A stretch of DNA of 64,000 nt. Source: Anaeromyces robustus. Lineage: Eukaryota; Neocallimastigomycota; Neocallimastigomycetes; Neocallimastigales; Neocallimastigaceae. The notes under the pieces are model-generated. The model was not told the origin of the DNA, ran no database searches, and saw nothing but the letters and a program-made list of their open reading frames with translations. The stretch covers positions 1 to 64,000 of the forward strand of contig MCFG01000109.1 in assembly GCA_002104895.1 (NCBI GenBank), given 5' to 3'. Shown piece by piece: positions 13,703 to 26,818 of this stretch (position 1 is its first letter; the number at the start of each line of letters is the position of its first letter). The translations under genes and the position numbers were made by a program.

Positions 13703-16700
13703 ATGAAATTTGATAAATTATTATTAATCTCTCAAATTATTGCTTTAAGTAATGCTGGTCTCATTAAAAGAAATGACAAATGTTCTTGTAGTGTTAACCC
13801 AACTATTCGTAAGGATTGTGGTTATTACGGTATAAATGAATCTGAATGTGTTAACATTGGTTGTTGTTGGGGTCCAACTAATGTTGGTGGTGCCCCATGG
13901 TGTTATTATACTGCTAGTGGTGGTAAAACTAGTGATTGTTCTGAAGAAAGTAAAACTTGTCAAGTAGATGTTAATAAACGTGAAGATTGTGGTTTTTATG
14001 GTATTAACAAAGATGGTTGTCAAAGTCGTGGTTGTTGTTGGGCTGAATCTAATATTTCTGGTATTCCATGGTGTTTCTTCCCAAATATAACTAAAAAAAC
14101 AACTACTACTACAACTACTTCAACTAGAACTACAAGTACTATACCACCAACTACTAAAACTACTACAACAACTGTTCCACCAAAAACTACTACTACTACT
14201 ACAACAACTGTTCCACCAAAAACTACTACTACTACTAAAACTACTACAACAACTGTTCTACCAAAAACTACTACTACTACTACTTCTGTTCAAACTTCAC
14301 CAACCCCATATAATAAAATTTGTGAAGTAAATGAAATCAATCGTAAAGATTGTGGTTATTTAGGTATTACAAAAAATGAATGTGAAGCTGGAGGTTGTTG
14401 TTGGTCTGAATCCAATACTGAAGGTATTCCATGGTGTTTCAATGAACCAGGTAAAAATATTCGCATTAAAAAGGAACCAATTACAGTTCGTTTCTTAAAA
14501 CCTGAAGGATGGAATAATATTAATCTCTGGGCTTGGGATGCTAATGATAAAAACCTTTATGGTGAAGTTTGGCCAGGAAAACCAATTACTGATCTTGGTA
14601 ATGGTTGGATCAGTTATACTTTCCCAGAAGATATTAGTAATGTTAATGTTCTTTTCAATAATGGTGTTGACCAAACTAAAGATGTTAGAGGAATTAGCAC
14701 TTCTACATGTCTTAAATTATTTAATGATAATGTTTTAAAAACTGTTGATTGTGGTTTAGATTTAAGTATTTGTAAAATTCCAGGACTTCAAAGAATTCAA
14801 TGTGGTTCTAAAGGAATAACTCCAGAACAATGTACTGACTTAAATTGTTGTTATAAGGATGATGAATTAACTGATGCTCCATCTTGCTTTTTTGGAGCTG
14901 GTATTCCTAAAAATAGTAGTACTGGTTCTTGTAATATTTTCAATCCACTTCAACGAACTCAATGTGGACCAGAAGGTATTAGTGAAAAGGATTGTACTAG
15001 AAAGGGATGTTGTTATAATGAATTAGCTGGAGCTCCATCTTGCTTTTATCATGGTCCAAATGTTCCATCTTGTATTGTAAATCAAGATGATCGTGAACAA
15101 TGTGGTATTTCTAACATTTCTCAAAATGATTGTGAAAAATTAGGTTGTTGTTTCGATCCAAGAAATAATCAATGTTTCAAAAAGGGAGCTAAAAGTACAG
15201 CTATTCTTGGTGATTGTGTTTATACTGTTACTGATTTAGAAACTTCTGATTCTGGTTTAACTGCTGTTCTTGATCTTGAAGGTAGAACCTGTCAAAAATA
15301 TGATATTGATTTCCAAACTTTAGATTTCGAAGCAAAATTTGAAACTGATACTAGACTTCATATTCATATTCAACCAACAGATATTGAAAATTATCCACAT
15401 AATGTTGATATGCCAAAACAAGCTTATCCATTTACCATTGAAAATGAACCATTAAATGATTTACAATATTCTTATGAATTAATTGATGGTCAAGATTTCC
15501 AACTTCAAGTCAAACGTAATGATGGATCTGTTGTATTTGATGGTATTTCCTTTATTTTTGAACGTCAATATCTTGAAATTTCTAAAAAAATAAAACCAAC
15601 ATCTAGTATTTATGGTTTTGGTGAAGTTCTTGCTCCATACAGAAGAAATAGTGAAAATGTTCAACATGCTTTATTTAATGCAGATAATGCTACACCAATT
15701 GGTGAGAATCTCCATGAGTTCCCCTTAGGACACCTGCGTTATTTTTTAACAGATGTGCCGCCCCAGCCAAACTCCCCACCTGACAATGTCTTCAAACTGG
15801 ATCAGTTCGTAAAAGAACCTTAACGCTAGAAAGTGGACCGTGAAGTCCAATTCCACATTATTGAATAAGTAAAAAAACAATAAAGGTAGTGGTATTTCAA
15901 GATCGCCGAAGCTCCCACTTATGCTACACCCTCTCATCCATTCTATATTGAAATGATTGATGGTAAAGCTTACGGTTTCTTCCTTAAAAATAGTCATGGT
16001 ATGGAATTTTCTATTAAGAATAATATTATGACTATTCAAATCATTGGTGGTAACTTTGATATGTACTTCTTTATGGGTCCAACTATGGATGATGTTGTTA
16101 AACAATATTATAAGGTTATTGGTGCTCCAGCTTTATTACCATATTGGTCACTTGGATGGCATCAATGTCGTTATGGTTATAAAGATATTTGGGAAGTTAA
16201 AGATGTTGTTGCTAATTATAAAAAGAATAATATTCCATTAGATACTATGTGGATTGATATTGATTTTATGGATGGATATAAAGATTTTACTTATCATCCA
16301 CAAAAATTCCCAGTTCCAGAAGTTAAGAAATTTGTTAATGATTTGAAAAAGAATCATCAATATTATGTTAATATGATTGATCCAGCTATTTCAACTACTA
16401 AACAATACGGACCATATGAACGTGGTCTTGAAAAAGATATTTTCATAAAGGATAAATACGGTAAGAATTTCATTGGTGAAGTTTGGCCAGGTAAAACTGT
16501 ATTCCCAGATTGGCATCATCCAAATATTCTTGAATATTGGACTAATGAAATTAAATTATTTAAAGATTATGCTATGACAGATGGTAATTGGATTGATATG
16601 AATGAAGCTGCTAATTTCTGTAATGGTGCTTGTGATACACCATATGAAGATGCACCATTTGTTTTAGGAGAATTTAATCCAAGAACACCACCATTTGCTA

Positions 16701-17872
16701 TTAGTCATTTTGGTACTGGTAAGGATAGAGCTTCTTTAAAAACTAAAAATCTTGATATGGATGCTACTTACTATGGAGGTCTTATTGATTATGATATACA
16801 TAATATTTATGGTCATATGGAAGCTATTGTTACTAATAAAGCTCTTCTCAATATTGATCCAGTAAAAAGACCATTCCTTCTTTCACGTTCAACTTTCCCA
16901 GGTACTGGTAAATATGCTGCTCATTGGCTTGGTGATAATCATTCTGAATGGCCATATCTTTATTATTCTATTTCAGGTATGCTTAATTTCCAATTCTTTG
17001 GTATTCCTATGGTTGGTTCTGATATTTGTGGATTTGTTGATAATAGTAATGAAGAACTTTGTGCCCGTTGGATGGAACTTGGTGCCTTTAATCCATTTGG
17101 TAGAAATCATAATGGTTTAGGTTATGATTCTCAAGAACCATATGTTTGGGGTTCTGTTGCTGAAGCATCTCGTAGAGCTTTAGCAATTCGTTATAAGATT
17201 CTTCCATATATGTACACTCTTTTAGTTAGAACTCATACTCATTCCGAAATGATTCTTTATTCATTTGCTGGTGAATGGCCAAATGACTCTAAGGCTGCAG
17301 GTATTGATAAACAATTCCTTATGGGTAAAGGTATTTTAATTACTCCAGTTATTGAACAAGGTGCTACTTCTGTTACTGGTTACTTCCCAGAAGGTATTTG
17401 GTATGATTGGTATACTCACGAATCTTTCAGTGGTCCAACTATGAAAACTTTAACTGCTGAATTAGTTCATATCCCAGTTCATATTCGTGGAGGTTATATT
17501 ATTCCTACTCAAGGTCCATCACTTACTGTTTATGAAAACCGTAATAAACCATTTGAACTTTTAGTTGCACTTGATGCTTCTAAAAAGGCAACTGGCAGAT
17601 TATATCTTGATGACGGTGTTAGTATTAATGTTAATGGTAAATTCAGTGAAATTGAATATTCAGTTGAAAATGGTACTCTTACAGGTAAAGGTACATATAA
17701 TTATGATGAAGATCAAAAACTTCATGAAATCACTGTTCTTGGTGTTACCTCTCAACCATCAAAGGTTATTGCTAATGACAAAGAAGTTAGTTTTGATTTC
17801 TCTAAGAATACTTTAACTATTAAGAACCTTGATATCAGTATGAATGCTGACTTTACCGTTTCTTGGAATTAA
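13703..17872 (+). CDS. Secreted GH31 alpha-glucosidase with six trefoil domains and a CBM26-like module; interrupted by an rRNA-derived segment
   Basis: The product is a family-31 glycoside hydrolase expected to release glucose from alpha-glucans outside the cell. It begins with a signal peptide (about residues 1-19) and an IKR dibasic site. Trefoil (P-type) domains follow at about 28-68 and 86-125, then a Thr/Pro-rich linker to about 200. A third trefoil lies at 207-246, a starch-binding CBM26-like module (GWNNINLWAWD, GNGWISYTF) at about 258-342, and three more trefoils at about 347-482. The GH31 catalytic domain fills the rest, with nucleophile Asp in WIDMNE (codon at 16595) and acid/base Asp in HWLGDN. 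The open frame from 13703 stops at 15823, within an antisense LSU rRNA piece (15707-15934), and resumes in another frame ahead of HPFYIEMIDG. Removing 15702-15911 as an intron (donor GTGAGA, acceptor GAAG) joins both halves in phase: 3960 nt, 1319 residues, reading ATPIAPTYATPSHPFY at the junction. Without that splice the gene would be a pseudogene. Family and domains are certain; the splice is inference. Confidence 0.88.
14092..14300 (+). repeat. Thr-rich linker-encoding ACT/ACA repeat in the GH31 gene
   Basis: Tandem Thr codons punctuated by Pro-Pro-Lys. A unit reading TTTVPPKTTT recurs, giving a mucin-like, probably O-glycosylated spacer between trefoil 2 and trefoil 3. Confidence 0.85.
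15702..15911 (+). other. Candidate spliceosomal intron composed of rRNA-derived sequence
   Basis: GTGAGA at 15702 follows ATT G, and AG at 15910-15911 precedes CT CCC ACT TAT. Excision of these 210 nt brings the 5' half (remainder one base) and the 3' half into a single frame through HPFYIEMIDG. About 23 nt of rRNA-derived sequence would remain as coding sequence (APTYATP). The acceptor has only a modest pyrimidine tract, and there is no textbook branch site. This is inferred from frame only. Confidence 0.5.
15707..15934 (-). rRNA. Partial large-subunit (25S/28S) rRNA fragment, antisense within the GH31 gene
   Basis: Read on the minus strand, this segment matches eukaryotic LSU rRNA from the GAGGGTGTAG...AAGTGGGAGCTTCGG block, through ACTTATTCAAT and GACATTGTCAGGTGGGG, to AGTTTGGCTGGGGCGGCAC and GCAGGTGTCCTAAGG. 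It ends at CTCATGGAGA. The block belongs to domain V and includes the P-loop helix. Recognition rests on my memory of yeast and human LSU sequence. The conserved cores are nearly identical, while the intervening part differs as expected for another phylum. It is only about 228 nt and lacks the rest of the rRNA, so it is a displaced copy and not a functional rRNA gene. The edges share a few bases with the flanking GH31 codons, so the ends are uncertain by a few bases. Confidence 0.93.
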
Positions 17873-20436
17873 ATAGGTTTATTAAATTGAAAAAAAAAAA
17901 AAAAACATATAAATTAAATAAGTATATAATATTAAAAAAAAATATTAAAAAAAAATTCATACATATATATATTAATTATATTTCATAAATTATAAAAATT
18001 ATTACTCAAAAAAAAAAATATATAAAAAATTTAAAATAATTATTTAGAAAATAGAAATAATTAGAAAATAGAAAAAAAATTAAAAATTAAAAAATTAGAA
18101 AACAAAAAAAAAAAAAAATAATAATATAAAAATAAGAAAATAAAAATATTATCTAAAAAAATGGTACTATTGATATATATTAATAAATTATTTATTAATA
18201 ATTTTATAATAGTAAAATATATAAAAATATAAAAATATTATATATATTTTTTAATTTTTATATTATCAAATCAAACAAAAATCTTTTTTTTTTATTAATA
18301 AATTTAATTATTTAAAAAAAAAAAAAAATTATCTCTTGTTACTCTAATTTTTTTTTGTGTGTGTGTGTATTTTTGTTTAAATATTTTAAAAAAACATAAC
18401 TTGTATTATTTATCATTAATCATTATTACATTTTAAATTATGAATTTTTAATATGAATTATGATAATTTTTATATATCATATTATATAATTTCAAATAAA
18501 TGAATTGTTATTTCTACTATTGTATATATTAAACTTTAAATAAAAAAATACTATAAAATAAAAATAAAATAGTTTAAAAAAAAATTTTTTTTTATTAATA
18601 TATAATATATAAATTAATATAAAATATGTTAAAAAGTGGCGTACTGATTGAGACAACTATAAAACTATTGTATATTAAAATAAAATTAGAAAGAAGTAAA
18701 GCATTGCTACATTTTTAATTAGAAATTTTCAATTTGAAATATAAGAATAATAATAATTTTTAAAAGTAAGTGGCGTAATGTTATATATATACTATAATAC
18801 AACTGTATATAAAAATATATAAATATATAAAAAATAAAAAAAAAGGTACAAAGTTCTAATATATAATAGTATAGATATCATCAAATGATTATCATTTAAA
18901 TATTAAAATAAAAAAAAACTTTATCTCATATAAATAACCAATAAAAAAAACATTAAATATAAAAGATGAATTTTCTTGTCTTTTTAATATATCAAAAAAA
19001 GTATATTTTTTCTATTTTATTAAAATTATTAGCAATCCTGTAAAATAGAAAAAAAAAAAAGGAAAAATTGAATAAATTTTTATGTATGGAATGCTGAAAT
19101 AAATAAGGATTTATTATATAATAAATTGAAGTTTAATTAAATATAATAAATTTTATTAACCTTATTAATGATGTTTTTTATATGATATATATAAGATATT
19201 TCTGTATATTTATTAATAATTCATATTAAATTTTTTTTCTTTTCATTTTTTTCAAAATGTTATTATTCTATTTTTAATTTTTTTTTTTTTTTTTTATTTT
19301 CATATCTATATTTTATATTTTTTAGTTTCACTACTGCACTGATATTTATTAAATAAAAAAAATAAAAATTGTATTCCATACAATACCAAAAAATAAAATT
19401 TACTAAAAAAAATATAATAAAGAATTTGTTATTACATAAATTTTAATTTACAAAAAAAAAGGTTTAATGTTAAAATAGAATTAATATCATTTATGTGATC
19501 TCATTAAAACTTTAAATTTAAAATTTTCAGTTTTATATTAAAAATAAAATAAGCTATATATATATAATATTGATTAAATGATAATTAATTGATATAGTTA
19601 TGTAATATTAATTATAATTAAAAAAATGAAATAAAATGAAATATAAAATAAACAGTTAAAATTAATGAAACTAAAAAGAAATTAAAATATAGAAGTTAAA
19701 AGATAAAGTATAAAATACATTTATAATATTTTCTTTAATTAATATTAAGTCTATTTTAATAATATTTTTTATCTTAAATATAATTAATTGAACTTTTTTT
19801 TGTTGTTTGTTGTATAAATACATTAAATTAAAATTAAAATGATAATAAATATATTAATTAGCATGAGAATAAATAAAGCCATTCCAGTTAACAATAAAAA
19901 TGCATTTATATTGGATATAACTTAACAAAAATGTTTAATAATATTTTTTAAAAAAAATTAATATATAATTATTATTTAATTTATTTTAATTTAAAAAAAA
20001 AAAAAAAAACTTGGTATTTATAAATCATTTTCAATTTATTTTAATATTAAAATGATGGTGGTATTTTTATATATTATTCTCCGTTTATATTTAATAATAA
20101 ACTGAAAGTATTAACTAGATAATATTTTTATTTTAAGCTAAATATTAATAAATAAATAATATTATTTTATATTAACAATTGAATATATAATTTAGAAATA
20201 TAAAATGAAATCAAAAAGTATAAATTAAATTAATAAAAACTTGTTCATTATAATCCTTTGTAATTATTGAAATTCATAATTATTAAATAAAAAAAGTAAT
20301 ATTAAATTATACTTTTAATTCTTGAATTTTTAGTATTTACACCAATGAAATATGATTTATGTTGATAAAATACCAGTATTAAAATAATTATTAGTAATAA
20401 GTAAATTATATTTTTAGAGTTTTTGATTTTATTGGT

Positions 20437-20487
<51 letters not shown>

Positions 20488-23400
20488 GATTTTGATTTTA
20501 ATATTACAAAAAAAAATTTTTTCTATTAATCATATAATTAATCATATAATTAATTAGAACTGCATTAATTAAATTAAATTATTAATGTGAAAAATAAATT
20601 TTTTTTATTGAAATACTTTATTATTAAATAATAAAAATTATTATATATTGTATAAAAGCTTATTTAAGCTTAGAATAATTTTATGAAATAAAAGATTATC
20701 AATCAGAAATAGTTTGAATAAACTTAAAAATTATCATTATTAATTTAATTGAAATATTGATTTTTTTTTTTCAGTATTATTATATTATGATGATTAGCCT
20801 TATTATGGCATTGTTATTACTAATGATTATAATGATTGTCATTTAATTATAATTATTATAATTATTTTAATTTTTTAACAAAATTTTAAATTAGTTATTT
20901 ATTTAATAAAAAATAAAATAAAATAAATAAAATAGAAAAGCCATTTAAATTATTAAAAACAAAAAATAAATATATAATATTAAAAATTATAAAATAAAAA
21001 ATTAATCACTAATAAAATTAATAATAAAATAAATAATTTTTATCTTAATGTCTAATAATTATTAATTACATAATATAAAATTTGAAAATGACTAATAAAA
21101 TGGATTATACTATTTTGTTTTATGTTGATTAATTATTTTTATAATAATTAATAATAATAAAAAGCGATTTTAATTTATATAATTATCCAATATAAGTAAT
21201 AAATACCCAAATATAAATAATTACCATCCATAATAATAGTGACTTGTCACATTTTTATTTTTTTTTTATTTCAATTATTATATGATAAAAATACTTGAAC
21301 ACAAAATGTTTAAAAGCCGTTTTATTTTATTTTTTTTTTATTTTATTATTATATAAATAACAATTTAATAATAATTTAATAATAATTATAATTATTTTAT
21401 ATAATTAACGGCCATTATTTTCTTAACCACCTGGTTAAAATTAATTAATAAATATTTTAAAAAAAAATATGAATTGAATCTGGACAATCCATAATTAAAA
21501 ATTTAAAATAATATCATTAATTAATTAATTAAAAAATTTGATAACAAAAATTAATTTAATTGAATTTTATTAATAAATTGAATTTTTCTTTTTTTTTTTT
21601 TTTTTATTATTTCTTCTAGACTCATTTTTCTTGGTAAATTATATTAATAATTATTTTTAATTAATCACTTATTTAATAAAAAATAAACTTTATATTTAAT
21701 ATTAGTAATAAAAAAAAAAAAATTATAAATAATTAAATATACTTTATCCCCTCAAATGATAAAATAGGATTATTCTAATTAAAATAAAAGGTCATATTTA
21801 TAATTATTAATTAATAGTAATAAAAAAAAGCATATCATGCTTAAATTTTTTTATATTTTAAATATATAATACTTTATGTTTTGTAAATTTAATTAAAGCA
21901 AAAGGATTAATAATATTCTAATATTCTCATTAATAATTAACAGTAATTTCTTTTAATATTATTATTATTAAAATAATTTATCTATATATATTCTATTATG
22001 TTTTATATATTCAATATAAATTATATTATGTCTTATACATTCATTAAATTATGATACATCTTATTTGTTATTATTATTATTAAATAAATTTAATTGGACT
22101 AATAATAATAAAAAAAAAAAAAAAAAAAAAAAACAGTGAACAAAAAACAAAAAAACAGAAAAATAACAATTATCAAATATAATTGTAATAATATATTGAT
22201 TAATATATTCTAATTATATATTAATTATTATTTTATTAATATTAAAAGATATATTAACATCTAAAGCAACTCAATGCATTTCATAAATATTAATAATAAC
22301 AAATAACAAATAAAAATTTTATAAAATTTTTTCTATTATTACATTTATCAAACTATGCACTTTTGGTATTTTATTAATTAAAAATGAAAATTTTTAATGT
22401 AACCAAATTTAAACTTTAAAATTTTAAATAAATTAAAATCTAATAATTTTTCCTTTTTTGATCAATTATATATTAAAAATTATATTGAAAATTTAAAGTT
22501 ATTAATAATAATAAAAAATTTAAATTATATCAATAATAAAAAATATAAGAAATTAAAACAGAGTGAAAAGAAAAAAGTTAATCATATGGCAGAAACCTTT
22601 TTTTTAATTTTATTATAAAATTAATAAAATGTTTTTTTTTTTTTTTTTAATTTTATAATTTTAATATTTAATAATATAATATATAATATATTATGTAATG
22701 TATTAGTATATAAAATGTTATATATGAAAAATGTAAAGGCTTATATATATAAATATAATAAAAATATATAATAAAAAATATCTATAATAAATATATTATT
22801 AATATTAATAATTAAAATTATTTATATTAATGATTAAACAATGAAATAACAAATTGTGATGATAATAATAAATATAACTATATACAGTAACTTTAATGCT
22901 TAACAGTTTTCTGTTTTTTTTTTTAAATATATATATAATACAAATTTTATTATTAAATGATAAAATATTAAAAAATTATTTTAATTTAATTTAGATCGTC
23001 CTTCCATAAAATTTATTTCCTTTTATGTAAATTTTTAGAAAGTCACTAATAATAATAAAAAATAATTTATTACTAATGTTCAAATCTTTTATAGCAAATA
23101 ATAAATTTATAGAAATCATATTACCTGTCACTCTTTATAATATTAAATAAATTACAATTTAAAAATTAAATAATATTCTTATTTTAAATGAAATTAATAA
23201 TACTATAATAAAGAAAGAAATAAGAAAAAAAAAATAGAAAAGAAATAAAAAAATGTTTATTAATAAAACAAATTAATTAATTAAAAAAATAATATCTAAA
23301 TTTACTTTAAAAAGTATTTTTTTTTTACATTATAGCTTTAAACAATAAAATAAACCTTTTTAATTACTTTATTTTTTTATATAAAAGTCCAGTTTAATTA

Positions 23401-25645
23401 GATCTGTGTATTTTAAATATTTAAGTATATCTAATAATTAACAATTAAATTAACACCCTAACAAAAAATTATTTAAGTTGGTTTTATTTATTTTTATCAA
23501 TAAACATGTTATTTTTTTTGTTTAGTTTATAATTAATATAAATACAAACTAGGTTAACAATATGGAAAATAAAAAATATATAACAAAATACTTTTTATTT
23601 ATTTATTACCATAATTAAAAATAAAATAAATAAAATAAAAAAGATTATTATAAAAATTAATTCCAATGATTACAAAAATATTTTTTTAATATAAACAAAT
23701 TAATTTTGATAATTAAAGTAGTAAACATTTAGTTTAATATTTTTAATAATTTTAAATAAAATAAGAAAAAATAATAATAATATAAAAATATAGAAATTTT
23801 AATTATAATTATAATTTTAAAGTTTTTTTTATATTGAAATTATAAAATAAAAATATTAATTTAATAGTTTTAATTAGAGTTAAGATTTATATTATATACA
23901 TAATAAATATTATATAATAATTATATAACAAAAAAAATTTACATTTTTTTTATTATAATTTTTCAATAAGTAAAATATTTAATTATTTTAATATTTTACT
24001 ATATTTTATATAATAATTTCTTATATGTAATTTGATATTTCTGATTATTCTGTAAATTGTGGTTTTATTTTGTATGAATGTATGAATTACATTAGTAAAT
24101 ATTCTTCACTATAAAAAAAAAAAAAATAGGTTATTAATTTTTAATTATAAATTTATTTTAATTTATTTAATATAAATTAATTATTAATAATTTTTTTATA
24201 AATTTTTTAACAAAAAAATTTATTAGAATATACATAATGTATATAATATTATATAATATTTTAAAATAACATTTAATTAATTCAATATAAAGTATATTGA
24301 CTTTTATATATAACAATTTAAATTGATTTCTATTTCATTTTAAAATTTTAATTTATTACCAATTGTTTATTTTATTTATTTTTATATTTTATATTTAATA
24401 TTTTATTTAATTATTATTTTTATTTATATTTATTTATATTAATTAAATTTATATTTCTATTAAAATTATTATATATTCAATTTTAATTATAATATATGTG
24501 ATTATAATATACGTATATATTATTGATTTAAAAAAAATTTTAAACTTTTTTTTATTTTTTTTTTTTTATTTTATTTTCTATCTAAACTTTTTGATGGTAT
24601 TAGATTATTTAGGTAAATTTTTTAATTAAAATTACATTTTTTATTTATCTAAATATAAACATATTTTTTCTTAAAAAAAAAAAACAATTTAAAATATTTT
24701 ACTTAAAAAAAAAAAGGAATTTTTTTCTAAAAACTAGTTTATACATTTTGATTAACTTTAATTAATTATAGTAGTATAGTAGTTATTAATTTCAAATGAC
24801 TAGTCATTCACTGTAAAAATTTTATTTTCTCATTTTCAGTAAATTCTATGCTAAAAAAAATTCTATTAGGCATGACAAATCATATGGAGAAATTATTATA
24901 TACAGAATTTTGTATCATGTGTTTTTTAAGTAAATTTAGTATATGAATTTGTTCTTTTTTTATTCTAAATTAAGAAAATTATTATTTTATACAGAAATAA
25001 AAATAAAAATAAAATGAAATTGAAATTAATTTTTAGAGAGAAAAGAATATTATGTATAAGAATAATTAATAAATTTTTAATATTTTAAAATTAATTAGAA
25101 AAGTCTGTTATTTTATTATTGTAATAATTTTTATTTTTTTTTATAGAATTAGAGTTTTAAATAATTATTCTTTTTTTAAATAAAATAACTTTCTTGATTA
25201 CATTAATTAAAAAATAAAAGTAATTTTTTTTTTTTAAGTTATAGTTTTTTAACGTTCTAAAATGTTTTTATTTCAAAAATAATTTTTAAAATATATAAAA
25301 GTAATTGAAACTAAAAGGTTAATTACATTTTAAAGAATATTAATTAAAAAATTCTTATATTTTTAATAGAAAAGGTTAAATTTTTATTATAGAATTATGA
25401 AATTTTGTAAAGGTTAGAAAATTCTAATTAATGAATCATAGAAAGAAAAATTATAATAAGAAAAAGAAAAAAAAGAAAGTAATTGTTATAATAATTAAAA
25501 AAAAAATTAGTTTCAGAGATATTTATGATAATAATTTAAATTTAATTAATATTTTATTTTTATAAAATATAGAATATAGTTTTTAATATATTATTATGTT
25601 TTAAAATATTAATAAATTGCTTTTACCATTAAAAAGTAATTGATT

Positions 25646-25688
25646 AAAAATTGCCTCATTTTTTGTATTTAATATTGAGGCAGTTTTT
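25646..25688. repeat. Inverted repeat / potential RNA hairpin
   Basis: Left arm AAAAATTGCCTCA (25646-25658) pairs with TGAGGCAGTTTTT (25676-25688). The stem is 13 bp with one T-G wobble and the loop is 17 nt. The G/C-rich core TGCCTCA/TGAGGCA stands out in this desert. Confidence 0.6.
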
Positions 25689-26770
25689 TCTTTTTATTAA
25701 CTTTTCTTTATTTTATTTTATTTATTTTTGATTAATCATTATTATTATTAATTTATTGATTTATTAATATATATATTTTTACTTTATATTAATTACTTGG
25801 GTATAAATGTAATATAATAAAATATTTTTAATTTTAAATAATTAATTTTTTTTTTGTATCTTGTATCTGCCGTTACATTAAAATAAAGAATAAAGATATA
25901 TAGTATTTTTCTTTCATTTATTAATTAAATAAATTAAAAACCTTGAAAATTATAATAAAAGATATGCAAAGATAAAAAATAGAAAAAAAAAAAATAAAAA
26001 GTAAAAAAAAAAGAAATTGTAAAATAATAAAACTTATTATTTAATTAAAACTAAAATTAATTATATTAAATAATTAATTATAATTTATAAAAAAAAATAA
26101 AGCCTTTTTTATTTTTAAATTTTATTTTATGATATATTATAATAAAAAATATAATAATTATTCTAAATTATCAAATTAAAAGAGATCCAATTTTATTTAA
26201 TTTTTTTTTATTAAAAAAAAAAAAAAAAAGATAATGCAGTAAAATTAAGAAATACAGAAAAATACAATTATATGAAAAAAAGAAATTGTTGGAATTGAAA
26301 AATTATTTAAAATATTTGAACTGAATTTGTATATTCGTATATCATTTCCTTTTTTTTTTTATTATTATTATTAATCATAATAAAATTAAATATTGAATAT
26401 TAGGAAATACTTTTATAGAATAGTTTTTATATTGTATTTATGTTTGTATTTGTAATTGTAATTTAATATAAAAATTTTAATTCTTCTAAAATTCTATTTA
26501 TTGTTTCTGTTTTATCTTAATATAAATCACAGTAATATGATTTTTATTAATATTATAATTATTATTTAAAAAAATCCATTATTTTAATTATTTTTTTTTT
26601 ATCCTGCTATTATTACTTACTATATTTATATTAATTAATTTTTTTATTTCACCTCAAAAAGTTTGATTAATCATGCTGTATGATAATGGATATAATTAAT
26701 AATATAAAAATTATTTCAATAGAAATCAAAGATATAAATATGAATATATTTCATTAAGACATAATATAAG

Positions 26771-26818
26771 AATATATTATATTATATTATATTATATTAT
26801 ATTATATTATATTATATA
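26771..26818. repeat. (ATATT)n pentanucleotide array
   Basis: About nine perfect units of a five-base repeat; the same unit forms the array at 62346-62430. Confidence 0.9.

Noticed and set aside
13745-14023. Minus-strand frame in the GH31 gene
   Set aside because: Shadow of the trefoil-encoding strand; the plus frame has trefoil cysteines and a signal peptide. Other small frames between 14538 and 17816 are likewise shadows.
15746-16105. 119-residue minus-strand frame across the GH31/rRNA junction
   Set aside because: It runs through the LSU rRNA fragment and antisense GH31; not a protein gene.
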